A DNA stretch of 14,867 nucleotides from Maribacter sp. (GCA_030730545.1 JANQUX010000471.1:1-14867); one strand, 5' to 3'; positions 7,362 to 14,235 are shown, counted from the stretch's first letter. Made by a program: numbers and translations. The notes: generated by a model from the letters alone, not told the origin.

Positions 7362-7935
7362 GAATACTATTTAAATAGGTAATCAATTTTTTAAATGCTA
7401 GCGCTCTGTGGCTAATTTCGTTCTTTATCGATAAAGGTAGTTGCGCAAATGTTTCGCTATAACCATTAGGTTTAAAGATTGGGTCATACCCAAAACCGTT
7501 ATTTCCTTTTTTTGTTTCTATAATTTCGCCATGTATGCTTCCATCAAATATATGGGTTTTACCATTTAAATTTAAGGCGATTACGGTATTGAAGTAAGCA
7601 CTTCTATCTTGTTGGTCGGCTAAATTAGCCAAGAGTTTATCCATGTTGGCATTAGCGTCATTTTCGGGTCCTGCATATCTAGCAGAGTATACGCCTGGAT
7701 CACCGTTTAGAGAATCTACAATTAAGCCTGTGTCATCTGCAAAGCAAGGTAGTTGATAGGAGTCGGTTATAAAATCGGCTTTTATTTTTGCATTACCTTC
7801 TAGGGTGGTTGCCGTTTCGGGTATATCGGTAGTGCAACCGATCATATCTAAACTAACTAGTTCGATATATGATGGTACCAATTGCTGAATCTCTTTTAAT
7901 TTATTGGGGTTATGGGTAGCGAATACGAGCTTCAT
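7351..7935 (-). CDS. rdgB: Non-canonical purine NTP pyrophosphatase (dITP/XTP diphosphatase)
   Basis: The 194-residue protein is a full-length RdgB/HAM1 enzyme that hydrolyses dITP, ITP and XTP to the monophosphate and PPi, keeping deaminated purines out of DNA and RNA. Seen: the N-terminal nucleotide loop [11 protein letters not shown] (6-16), FADDTGL with catalytic-type D67/D68, the purine pocket GFGYDPIF (147-154), and SHR (175-177) near the C-terminus. It is cytosolic. It is the first gene of a two-gene unit with the DUF4337 protein. A TACATTTG element lies 38 bases upstream on the same strand. The gap to the divergent methyltransferase-like gene is 59 bases. Confidence 0.95.
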   Translation of the reverse strand: MKLVFATHNPNKLKEIQQLVPSYIELVSLDMIGCTTDIPETATTLEGNAKIKADFITDSYQLPCFADDTGLIVDSLNGDPGVYSARYAGPENDANANMDKLLANLADQQDRSAYFNTVIALNLNGKTHIFDGSIHGEIIETKKGNNGFGYDPIFKPNGYSETFAQLPLSIKNEISHRALAFKKLITYLNSIHVK

Positions 7936-7973
7936 TAAAATAATTTGAAATCTAGTTTGTCAATTTACACCAT

Positions 7974-7981
7974 CAAATGTA
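7974..7981 (-). promoter_or_regulatory. Candidate -7 element for rdgB-DUF4337
   Basis: The minus strand reads TACATTTG, an exact TAnnTTTG match, 38 bases before the rdgB ATG. A conserved -33 TTG is not evident: the expected place falls inside the start of the divergent gene and reads TTTTAA. Confidence 0.45.
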
Positions 7982-7994
7982 GTAATTTTATAAA

Positions 7995-8447
7995 ATGGAG
8001 TTAAAAGTACCACCGGCTTTAGTTTTTTTATGTTTCGGATTGATGATGTATCTGTTGGCGGAATTTTTGCCGATTGGTTATTTTGAATTTTATGGAAGAA
8101 TGTTGCTCGCTAAAATTTTAGTAGGTTTTGGAATTTTAATAGCACTTTGGGCACTTTTTCAATTTAATAGTGCGAAAACAACCATAGACCCTACAAAACC
8201 AGATAAAGCTTCTAATTTAGTGGTTGGCGGAATATTTAAATTTTCTCGAAATCCCATGTATTTTGCACTGCTTCTTATATTGTTGGCTTTAGGTGTTTTT
8301 TTAGGAAATGCTTTTAACACACTGATCGCTGCGGGGTTTGTTGGGTATATGAATCGGTTTCAAATTATACCCGAAGAACGAATTCTGTTAGAGAAATTCG
8401 GGCGTTCCTTTAAAGATTATTGTATCTTAACAAGGCGTTGGTTTTAA
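7995..8447 (+). CDS. Isoprenylcysteine/phospholipid methyltransferase-like integral membrane protein
   Basis: The 150-residue protein has about four hydrophobic segments (8-24, 37-56, 88-104, 107-118). It carries the ICMT/PEMT family signature: a TTIDPTKPDKASNLVVGGIF loop, SRNPMYFALLL (84-94), PEER (126-129), and FGRSFKDYCILTRRW near the C-terminus. These enzymes bind S-adenosylmethionine at the membrane and methylate isoprenyl-cysteines, phospholipid amines or other lipophilic acceptors. Bacterial members of this size are mostly uncharacterised, so the acceptor is unknown. It is divergent from rdgB and separated from the SatD gene by 94 bases. Confidence 0.85.
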   Translation: MELKVPPALVFLCFGLMMYLLAEFLPIGYFEFYGRMLLAKILVGFGILIALWALFQFNSAKTTIDPTKPDKASNLVVGGIFKFSRNPMYFALLLILLALGVFLGNAFNTLIAAGFVGYMNRFQIIPEERILLEKFGRSFKDYCILTRRWF

Positions 8448-8476
8448 GCATGCTTCTTATAATATTGACAAATAGA

Positions 8477-8537
8477 CTTATAAACACAAACATTAACTAA
8501 TTAGCTTATAAATTCATATATTAGCGTTTTAACTAAT
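8477..8537 (+). repeat. Cluster of short direct repeats upstream of the SatD gene
   Basis: Three words each occur twice in 61 bases: CTTATAAA (8477-8484, 8505-8512), TTAACTAAT (8493-8501, 8529-8537) and ATTAGC (8500-8505, 8520-8525). CTAATTAG (8497-8504) is also a palindrome. The block fills most of the 94-base gap in front of a gene whose product has a helix-turn-helix, so an operator for autoregulation is plausible. AT-richness makes some repetition expected. Confidence 0.45.
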
Positions 8538-8541
8538 AATA

Positions 8542-9147
8542 ATGATAGCAATAATAACAGGTGACATTATTAATTCTGAAAATCATCCTAGCTCGCAATG
8601 GATCGATTTATTGAAGAATTACTTTAATCAATTTGGGGCATCACCAATGAATTGGGAGATTTATCGTGGAGATGAGTTTCAATTAAAGGTTACCGAGAAA
8701 AATGCTTTGTTTACTGCTATCCGAATAAAAGCAATGCTTAAAACCATTAAAGGTTTAGACGTAAGAATGGGTGTTGGCATAGGTTTAGAAACATATGTTG
8801 GTACAGGGGTAACAGAATCTAATGGTCCCGCATATCAAAGATCAGGGCGTAATTTTGAAACTCTTAAAGAAAGTAAGATTAACATAAGCATAGCTACGGG
8901 TAATGCAGATTATGATCGCACTTTAAATTTAATGTTGCGTTTAGCCTTAGATTTTATGGATGATTGGAGTGTTGTTTCGGCAGAAATAGTAACATTGTCG
9001 CTAGATTACCCGCATTATTCACAAAAAGAAATTGCTCAACAATTAGGCATAAAACAGTCTGCCGTTAGTCAACGTTTAAAAAGAGCTCGATTAGATTTGG
9101 TTTTAGATGTATTATCATATTATAAAGAATTAATTACCAGTAAATAA
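8542..9147 (+). CDS. SatD-family protein: cyclase/palm-like N-terminal region plus C-terminal helix-turn-helix
   Basis: The 201-residue protein resembles the SatD family, named from the streptococcal secretion and acid tolerance operon and of unknown biochemical role. The N-terminal part has IITGDIINS (4-12), YRGDEFQLKV (41-50), RMGVGIGLE (75-83) and GPAYQRSGRNFETLK (95-109). This order recalls class III nucleotidyl cyclase and GGDEF palm folds, where an early Asp and a later GD/DE bind metal; that comparison is my inference. The C-terminus (about 157-185) is a clear sigma-70-region-4-like helix-turn-helix, YSQKEIAQQLGIKQSAVSQR, so the protein probably binds DNA. There is no signal peptide or membrane segment. 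It lies 2 bases before the DUF3307 gene, so the two are translated together. Upstream repeats could be its own operator. Confidence 0.8.
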   Translation: MIAIITGDIINSENHPSSQWIDLLKNYFNQFGASPMNWEIYRGDEFQLKVTEKNALFTAIRIKAMLKTIKGLDVRMGVGIGLETYVGTGVTESNGPAYQRSGRNFETLKESKINISIATGNADYDRTLNLMLRLALDFMDDWSVVSAEIVTLSLDYPHYSQKEIAQQLGIKQSAVSQRLKRARLDLVLDVLSYYKELITSK

Positions 9148-9149
9148 AT

Positions 9150-9845
9150 ATGTTGATTTTTATAAAACTAGTATTGGCTCATTTAATCGGAGACTTCGTT
9201 TTACAGCCAACAAGGTGGGTACTTCACAAACAATCGAATAAGATAACATCTAAATTTTTATACGCACATGTACTATTGCATTTTGCTTTATACATGCTGT
9301 TTTTATGGGATCTAAGCTTATGGAAAATTGCTTTGATGGTTACTGTAGCGCATTTTGGTATCGATGTGCTAAAACTATACACGAATACATTATTTAAGAA
9401 TAAAAGCATTCCGTTTTTTATAGATCAGCTATTGCATATATTGGTTATTTACAGTTGTGCGTTTTATGCTGATTTATACGAACATACCTTATCGTTATTT
9501 GAAAATTTAGATTGGTATTTGGTAACGGCAATTGTTTTTGTAACCTATCCGGCGGCAATTATAATGGGAATGATTTTAGAGGGCATGTCCAATCAAATCG
9601 AAACAGATCACAAATCGCTCCCCAATGCAGGTAAGTACATCGGTATTATTGAACGTCTATTTGTATTGATTTTTATAGTAATCGGTAGGTGGGAAGTTAT
9701 TGGTCTTTTAATAGCCGCAAAATCTGTTTTTAGGTTCAATGATCTTAAAGAGCGTAATAATAGAAAACTAACAGAGTATATATTAATTGGTACTCTGGTG
9801 AGTTTTGGACTGGCAATACTAGCGGGTCTTCTGTACATATCTTAA
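9150..9845 (+). CDS. DUF3307 polytopic membrane protein
   Basis: The 231-residue protein is very hydrophobic, with about six or seven membrane segments. Polar residues recur at the ends of helices: AHLIGDFVLQP (10-20; H11, D15, Q19), H40 and H44, AHFGIDVLK (67-75; H68, D72, K75), FIDQLLH (90-96; D92, Q93, H96), GKYIGIIERLF (161-171; E168, R169) and the C-terminal EYILIGTLVSFG. This is the DUF3307 pattern as I know it. Repeated His/Asp in membrane helices suggests a metal site or an embedded catalytic centre, but no activity is established. The start lies 2 bases after the SatD stop, and the stop is 11 bases before the hydrolase start. It may be the membrane output or sensor arm of a SatD-linked pathway. 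Confidence 0.8.
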   Translation: MLIFIKLVLAHLIGDFVLQPTRWVLHKQSNKITSKFLYAHVLLHFALYMLFLWDLSLWKIALMVTVAHFGIDVLKLYTNTLFKNKSIPFFIDQLLHILVIYSCAFYADLYEHTLSLFENLDWYLVTAIVFVTYPAAIIMGMILEGMSNQIETDHKSLPNAGKYIGIIERLFVLIFIVIGRWEVIGLLIAAKSVFRFNDLKERNNRKLTEYILIGTLVSFGLAILAGLLYIS

Positions 9846-9856
9846 ATAAAAACACC

Positions 9857-10645
9857 ATGTCATCAAAGTATATTTTATTCTGTTTATTGATGATAGCCTT
9901 CTCTAAAACAGCTAGTTCTCAATCAGGTAAATTCGAATCTTTTGATGGTGTGCAAATTGCTTATACCGATGAGGGTAGTGGAGATGTGGTATTCTTGTTA
10001 CACGGATTTATAAATTCTAGAAAATCTTGGAATAAAACGGCTTTAAAAAAAGACTTAATCGCTGCCGGATATCGAGTAATTATTCCCGATTTACGTGGTA
10101 ATGGTGATTCTGATAAACCTCAAAAAGAAGAAGCATATCAAAATAATGCTGAAGTAAAAGATTTGGTTTTATTGATGAATCATTTAAATATTGAAATGTA
10201 TAAGGCTATCGGTTATTCAAGAGGCAGCATTGTTTTGGCAAAATTACTGACAGAAGACAATCGTATAGAAAAAGCGGTTTTAGGTGGTATGGGCATCGAT
10301 TTTACCAATGCCGATTGGGATAGAAGAATTATGTTCGCAAAAGCCTTTGATGGCGAAATAAACGAAGAAACCAAAGGTGCGGTAGACTATGCAAAATCTA
10401 TACATGCAGATTTGCGATCGTTGCATTTACAGCAAAAATATCAACCTGTAACTTCTATAAGTGATTTAAATAAAATAACCATTAATGTATTGATAATTTG
10501 TGGAGATCAAGATACAGACAACGGTAATTCGCAAGAATTAAGTGATGCCTTTAAAAATGGAATATTAAAGATAGTACCTGGGGATCATAACGGTACATAT
10601 AAGACGGTAGAGTTCTCATTTGCTGCTCTTCAATTTTTAGATTAA
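9857..10645 (+). CDS. Secreted alpha/beta-fold hydrolase
   Basis: The 262-residue protein has an N-terminal signal peptide (MSSKYILFCLLMIAFSKTASS, cut near 21) and a standard alpha/beta hydrolase domain. Seen: the oxyanion HGF (49-51), a DLRGNGDSDKP loop (78-88), the nucleophile elbow GYSRG (S121), an acid candidate in ICGDQD (D217 or D219) and the catalytic His in GDHNGT (H244). The cap between 145 and 200 is short. It is an esterase, lipase or related enzyme acting outside the cytoplasm; the substrate cannot be read. It follows the DUF3307 gene by 11 bases, as third gene of the SatD cluster. No terminator hairpin is seen after it. Confidence 0.88.
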   Translation: MSSKYILFCLLMIAFSKTASSQSGKFESFDGVQIAYTDEGSGDVVFLLHGFINSRKSWNKTALKKDLIAAGYRVIIPDLRGNGDSDKPQKEEAYQNNAEVKDLVLLMNHLNIEMYKAIGYSRGSIVLAKLLTEDNRIEKAVLGGMGIDFTNADWDRRIMFAKAFDGEINEETKGAVDYAKSIHADLRSLHLQQKYQPVTSISDLNKITINVLIICGDQDTDNGNSQELSDAFKNGILKIVPGDHNGTYKTVEFSFAALQFLD

Positions 10646-10701
10646 GAGCTAGTTAATTTGTCAATTTACATCATAACGTACGCTTTTTGTTTTATTTCCA
10701 A

Positions 10702-10714
10702 GATATCATATATC
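10702..10714. repeat. Small palindrome upstream of the serine biosynthesis gene
   Basis: GATAT (10702-10706) and ATATC (10710-10714) form an inverted repeat with a 3-base centre. It covers the place where the -33 element would sit relative to the -7 element at 10732. It is a possible repressor site. Confidence 0.3.
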
Positions 10715-10731
10715 AGGATAAATTAAATTTT

Positions 10732-10739
10732 TACTTTTG
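10732..10739 (+). promoter_or_regulatory. Candidate -7 element for the SerB-SerA fusion gene
   Basis: TACTTTTG is an exact TAnnTTTG match. A transcript starting near 10745 would have a leader of about 40 bases rich in A and C. No TTTG is seen 18-21 bases upstream; a small palindrome occupies that place. Confidence 0.5.
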
Positions 10740-10785
10740 CTACTTATTTTAACGACAAAAATTCCTATCCAAACCAAAAAAAATA

Positions 10786-12678
10786 ATGGTAGAAGTAAGT
10801 AGAAAATACGTTTTTGATTTTGATAGTACGTTAACCAGGGTAGAAGCATTAGATGTTCTTGCAGAAATGACTTTAGAAGGAAGGTCAAATAAAGATGAAG
10901 TAATTAAAGAAATACAGAAAATCACCAATTTAGGTATAGACGGTGATATTTCGTTTACAGAATCTTTAGAGCGTAGAATTAAACTATTAAATGCCAAGAA
11001 AGAAGATTTAGACGGATTGGTTGAAAATCTGAGAAATAAGATATCAAAATCCATAGAAGCCAACAAAGAATTTTTTGAGAAGTATGCAGATGATATTTAT
11101 GTAATATCCTGCGGATTTAAAGAGTTTATTGATCCTATTGTAAAAGAATACAATATACCATCTGATCGAGTGTATGCAAATACGTTTAAATTCGACGAAG
11201 AAGGAAATATCATCGGTTTCGATGAAAAAAATGTGCTATCTCAGCATAACGGTAAAATTGATTGCCTAAAGCAAATGAATTTGGACGGCGAAGTTCAAGT
11301 GATTGGAGATGGTTACAGTGATTATGTCATGCGCGAAGCAGGTATCGCACATAAGTTTTTTGCATATACCGAAAACGTGCATAGAGAAAAGGCCGCAAGT
11401 AATGCGGATTATGTTACACCAAGTTTAGATGAATTTTTATTTGTGAACAAGTTGCCAAGAAATATCTCGTACCCAAAGAATAGAATTAAGGTTCTATTAT
11501 TAGAAAATGTGCACACTGCTGCATTTGATAATCTATCAGAAGATGGTTTTTCTGTAGAATTAATAAAAAATAGCTTATCTGAAGAAGAGCTGATCGAAAA
11601 AATTAAGGGCGTTCACGTTCTTGGTATTCGTTCTAAAACCCAGGTAACAGAAACTGTTTTAGCAGCAGCCGATAAATTATTGGTTGTTGGTGCTTTTTGT
11701 ATAGGTACCACTCAAATCGATTTAGAGTCTGCCAAAAAGAAAGGTGTTGTAGTTTTTAATGCTCCTTATAGCAATACAAGGTCAGTGGTAGAATTGGCTA
11801 TCGGTGAAATAATAATGTTAATGAGAAGTGTATTTGACCGTAGTAGAGAAATACATAGTGGTCAATGGCAAAAAACGGCAGCAGGATCTAGAGAAGTCCG
11901 CGGTAAAAATTTAGGTATCGTTGGTTATGGTAATATTGGTAAGCAATTATCGGTATTGGCAGAAGCAATGGGTATGCGTGTTTATTACTATGACGTAGAT
12001 GATAAACTAGCTTTGGGTAATGCTGTAAAATGTAGTACGCTAGAAGATTTATTAAATGTGTCTGATGTGGTTACTTTGCATATCGATGATAATAAAGCAA
12101 ACAAAAACTTCATTGGTGAACGTGAAATAAAGCAAATGAAGAAAGGTGCTATGTTAATTAACCTTTCAAGAGGCTTTGTAGTTGATATCGACGCACTTGC
12201 AGAAGGTTTAAAAGATGGTCATATTGGTGGTGCGGCAGTAGATGTTTATCCAGATGAGCCAGCTAGTAATGGTGATTTTCAAACAAAATTACAGGGTTTT
12301 GCCAATGTAATACTTACTCCGCATGTTGGTGGTAGTACAGAAGAGGCACAGCGCGATATTGCAGATTTTGTTCCTAATAAAATTATGGATTATATCAATT
12401 CAGGAAATACGGTCGATGCAGTAAACTTCCCAAATATTCGTTTGCCAAAACAGAATAAATCGCATAGATTTTTACACATACATAAGAACGTACCAGGTAT
12501 TATGGCTAAAATCAATAAGGTGTTAGCAGAGTACGAGTTAAATATAAACAGCCAGTATTTGTCTACAGATAACGAAGTTGGTTATGTAATTACAGATTTG
12601 GACAAAGAGTATAATAAAGAAGTATTAAAGGCGCTAAAGAAAGTAGAAAATACCATTAAATTTAGAGTACTTTATTAG
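10786..12678 (+). CDS. serA: Fusion of HAD phosphoserine-phosphatase-like domain and D-3-phosphoglycerate dehydrogenase (SerB-SerA)
   Basis: The 630-residue cytosolic protein joins two steps of serine synthesis. Residues 1-225 form a HAD-IB phosphatase: DFDST (11-15; D11 nucleophile, D13), E20, SLERRIKLL (60-68), S108 in ISCG, K157 and GDGYSD (174-179), as in phosphoserine phosphatase. Residues about 232-630 align throughout with E. coli SerA: RSKT (282-285), FCIGTTQID (304-312), the NAD loop GYGNIG (380-385) with D403, R462 in NLSRG, E491 in YPDEP and H513 in TPHVGG. The last 70 residues are an ACT domain keeping H566, N568 and N586, equivalent to the E. coli serine-binding residues, so serine feedback inhibition is likely. 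The middle enzyme SerC is not in the window. The E. coli-like chain (about 400 residues) is complete; the HAD part is an N-terminal addition. The gene stands alone with its own -7 element and a strong terminator. Confidence 0.95.
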   Translation: MVEVSRKYVFDFDSTLTRVEALDVLAEMTLEGRSNKDEVIKEIQKITNLGIDGDISFTESLERRIKLLNAKKEDLDGLVENLRNKISKSIEANKEFFEKYADDIYVISCGFKEFIDPIVKEYNIPSDRVYANTFKFDEEGNIIGFDEKNVLSQHNGKIDCLKQMNLDGEVQVIGDGYSDYVMREAGIAHKFFAYTENVHREKAASNADYVTPSLDEFLFVNKLPRNISYPKNRIKVLLLENVHTAAFDNLSEDGFSVELIKNSLSEEELIEKIKGVHVLGIRSKTQVTETVLAAADKLLVVGAFCIGTTQIDLESAKKKGVVVFNAPYSNTRSVVELAIGEIIMLMRSVFDRSREIHSGQWQKTAAGSREVRGKNLGIVGYGNIGKQLSVLAEAMGMRVYYYDVDDKLALGNAVKCSTLEDLLNVSDVVTLHIDDNKANKNFIGEREIKQMKKGAMLINLSRGFVVDIDALAEGLKDGHIGGAAVDVYPDEPASNGDFQTKLQGFANVILTPHVGGSTEEAQRDIADFVPNKIMDYINSGNTVDAVNFPNIRLPKQNKSHRFLHIHKNVPGIMAKINKVLAEYELNINSQYLSTDNEVGYVITDLDKEYNKEVLKALKKVENTIKFRVLY

Positions 12679-12727
12679 TTGTCTACTAGGCGGTTTCGCT
12701 TATAACTACGTAGAAAATTTTTAGTGT

Positions 12728-12760
12728 AAAAAATGCAAGTTGAAAAACTTGCATTTTTTT
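12728..12760. terminator. Strong intrinsic terminator after the SerB-SerA gene
   Basis: AAAAAATGCAAGTT (12728-12741) pairs perfectly with AACTTGCATTTTTT (12746-12759) around a GAAA loop. It starts 49 bases past the stop codon and ends in seven T. The A-tract on the other side makes it symmetric, but no minus-strand gene ends here. Confidence 0.92.
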
Positions 12761-12850
12761 GTGTATTTTTTTGTCATTTATAACAACATTTTTAGTTCTA
12801 CAAGGTTATGGTTAAAGTACATTTTAAATTTATAGGAAATATCTTTAATT

Positions 12851-13669
12851 ATGTTTAAAAAGATTTTATCGAAATTAAAATCTGGTAAAAGTTTCAACAA
12901 CTATTATCTGTTGGTTTTTACGGTAATTGTATTGACCATTGTAATACAATCTATAATACAGTATTCATTAGCTAGACAGCGACAAGATGCGTTGAGAATA
13001 AATGTAGCTGGTCGGCAGAGAATGTTGTCGCAATCGATCGTAAAAAATGTTTACGAGTGTAAATATGGTACGTGCGATTATGGACAATTGCGTTTGTCAA
13101 TGACCAAATTTTCAAATTCAAATACAGCATTACAAGAAGGAAACGATGCAACTGGAATTCCGATCCTAGACAATGAAGAAATTCAAAAAAACTTTGATAA
13201 AATACAACCGCATTTAAATTTCATTTTAGAATCTTTAGATAATTTTAATCAATTAGGTTCGGTAGATTTGAGAAAATTATCAGCAGAGGCAGATTTGTTT
13301 TTAGTGACTATGGATATCATCGTTGGTCAATTTCAAAAAGCATCAGAAGAAGATATTAAAACACTTATGATAATTGAGTTAGAGCTTGCGGTGTTTTCTT
13401 TATTGATTTTGATCTTCGAGATTTTCTTTTTCATAAATCCGTCCATAAAAAAGATGGCAATGCAAAATCAGAAATTAAAAGAAATAGCGTGGCACCAAAC
13501 ACATGCTTTTAATGGGCACATGAAAAATATAAAGAACTATAATCATGTGCTTAAGATTGAAAAAAATATAGCACATAAAGAAGAGCTCATCTCCTTTCTT
13601 ATGGAAGAATTAACCGATTTAGAAGGTGTATCTGATAATATGGTAAAATCTCTCGAGAAGCAAGCGTAG
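12851..13669 (+). CDS. Membrane protein with PilJ-type N-terminal sensor domain and histidine-kinase-like dimerisation segment, no ATPase domain
   Basis: The 272-residue protein has membrane helices at about 19-40 and 175-196 enclosing a periplasmic domain. That domain opens with INVAGRQRMLSQSIVK (50-65), the signature of the type IV pili methyl-accepting transducer N-terminal family (PilJ_N, PF13675), also found in nitrate/nitrite sensor kinases. C70 and C75 flank KYGT in the periplasm and could form a disulfide. After helix 2, residues 207-270 (QKLKEIAWHQTHAF onwards) resemble the HisKA helix pair of flavobacterial sensor kinases, with H218 where the phosphorylated His would be. The usual RxPL after that His is replaced by NGHM, and no HATPase domain follows before the stop. 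It therefore cannot autophosphorylate alone. It might serve as substrate or partner of another kinase, or be a decayed kinase. It stands alone between a terminator and convergent rlmH. Confidence 0.82.
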   Translation: MFKKILSKLKSGKSFNNYYLLVFTVIVLTIVIQSIIQYSLARQRQDALRINVAGRQRMLSQSIVKNVYECKYGTCDYGQLRLSMTKFSNSNTALQEGNDATGIPILDNEEIQKNFDKIQPHLNFILESLDNFNQLGSVDLRKLSAEADLFLVTMDIIVGQFQKASEEDIKTLMIIELELAVFSLLILIFEIFFFINPSIKKMAMQNQKLKEIAWHQTHAFNGHMKNIKNYNHVLKIEKNIAHKEELISFLMEELTDLEGVSDNMVKSLEKQA

Positions 13670-13696
13670 AATGTTTAAAACCCCTATAGTATTATT

Positions 13697-14170
13697 TTAT
13701 TGATGGTGGTAGGGTTCATTTTTTAAAATGGTATACCCTCTATAAATTTGCTCAGTTATAAATAAGCGCACCATTTGGTGGGAAAAGGTCATTTTAGAGA
13801 GGCTTATTTTTCCAGAAGCCTTAGCATAGATTTCATTACTAAATCCGTAAGGTCCTCCAATTAAAAAAACTAATTGCTTAATACCAGAGTTCATTTTCTT
13901 TTGTAAAAAGCTAGAGAATTCAATAGAGGTATATTGTTTACCCTTTTCATCAAAAAGAATTAAAACATCGGTAGGTGCTAGTCTCTTCAGAATAAGTTCG
14001 CCTTCTTTATCTTTTTGCTGATCTTCAGATAAATTTTTAGTTTTCTTTAGATCGGGTATCAATTCAATTTCAAAATTGACATAATGCTGTAATCTTTTTT
14101 GATAAACTTCGATGAGTTCTTTTAGTTGAGAGCTATCAGTTTTGCCAATTGCTAAAAGTTTTATAGTCAT
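13697..14170 (-). CDS. rlmH: 23S rRNA (pseudouridine(1915)-N(3))-methyltransferase
   Basis: The 157-residue protein is a SPOUT methyltransferase of the RlmH family, which methylates pseudouridine 1915 in helix 69 of 23S rRNA on assembled 70S ribosomes, using AdoMet. Seen: MTIKLLAIGKT at the start, the knot motif FLIGGPYGFS (102-111), MTFSHQMVRLFITEQIYRGY (127-146) and the C-terminal NEPYHHQ (151-157). The length equals the usual 155-160 residues. I chose ATG 14170. A further in-frame ATG at 14188 would add six residues (MIYFWH) unlike the family and lie upstream of the candidate promoter. The stop lies 27 bases from the stop of the convergent PilJ-N gene; nadC diverges upstream. Confidence 0.95.
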   Translation of the reverse strand: MTIKLLAIGKTDSSQLKELIEVYQKRLQHYVNFEIELIPDLKKTKNLSEDQQKDKEGELILKRLAPTDVLILFDEKGKQYTSIEFSSFLQKKMNSGIKQLVFLIGGPYGFSNEIYAKASGKISLSKMTFSHQMVRLFITEQIYRGYTILKNEPYHHQ

Positions 14171-14174
14171 ATGC

Positions 14175-14182
14175 CAAAAGTA
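14175..14182 (-). promoter_or_regulatory. Candidate -7 element for rlmH, possibly giving a leaderless mRNA
   Basis: The minus strand reads TACTTTTG, an exact TAnnTTTG match ending 4 bases before the rlmH ATG. If used, transcription would begin at or next to the start codon. No -33 TTTG at the normal spacing is visible. Confidence 0.4.
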
Positions 14183-14235
14183 AATCAATTTCGCAAATGG
14201 ATTTGTAAATTAGCAATACAATAGATTTTACATAT

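Noticed and set aside
8465..8485. TTGACA followed by TATAAA as a sigma-70-type promoter for SatD
   Set aside because: The spacing is only 9 bases and this host group uses TTG/TAnnTTTG elements; not credible.
10706..11066. Minus-strand frames within the serine fusion gene and its upstream gap
   Set aside because: They are shadows of the fusion gene's HAD domain, which has complete motifs on the plus strand.
13670..13696. A frameshifted HATPase domain after the PilJ-N gene
   Set aside because: Only 27 bases separate it from the end of rlmH, and no ATPase motif is present in any frame.
14171..14188. Longer rlmH start at 14188
   Set aside because: The extra MIYFWH residues are not part of the RlmH family, and a -7 element lies between the two starts.
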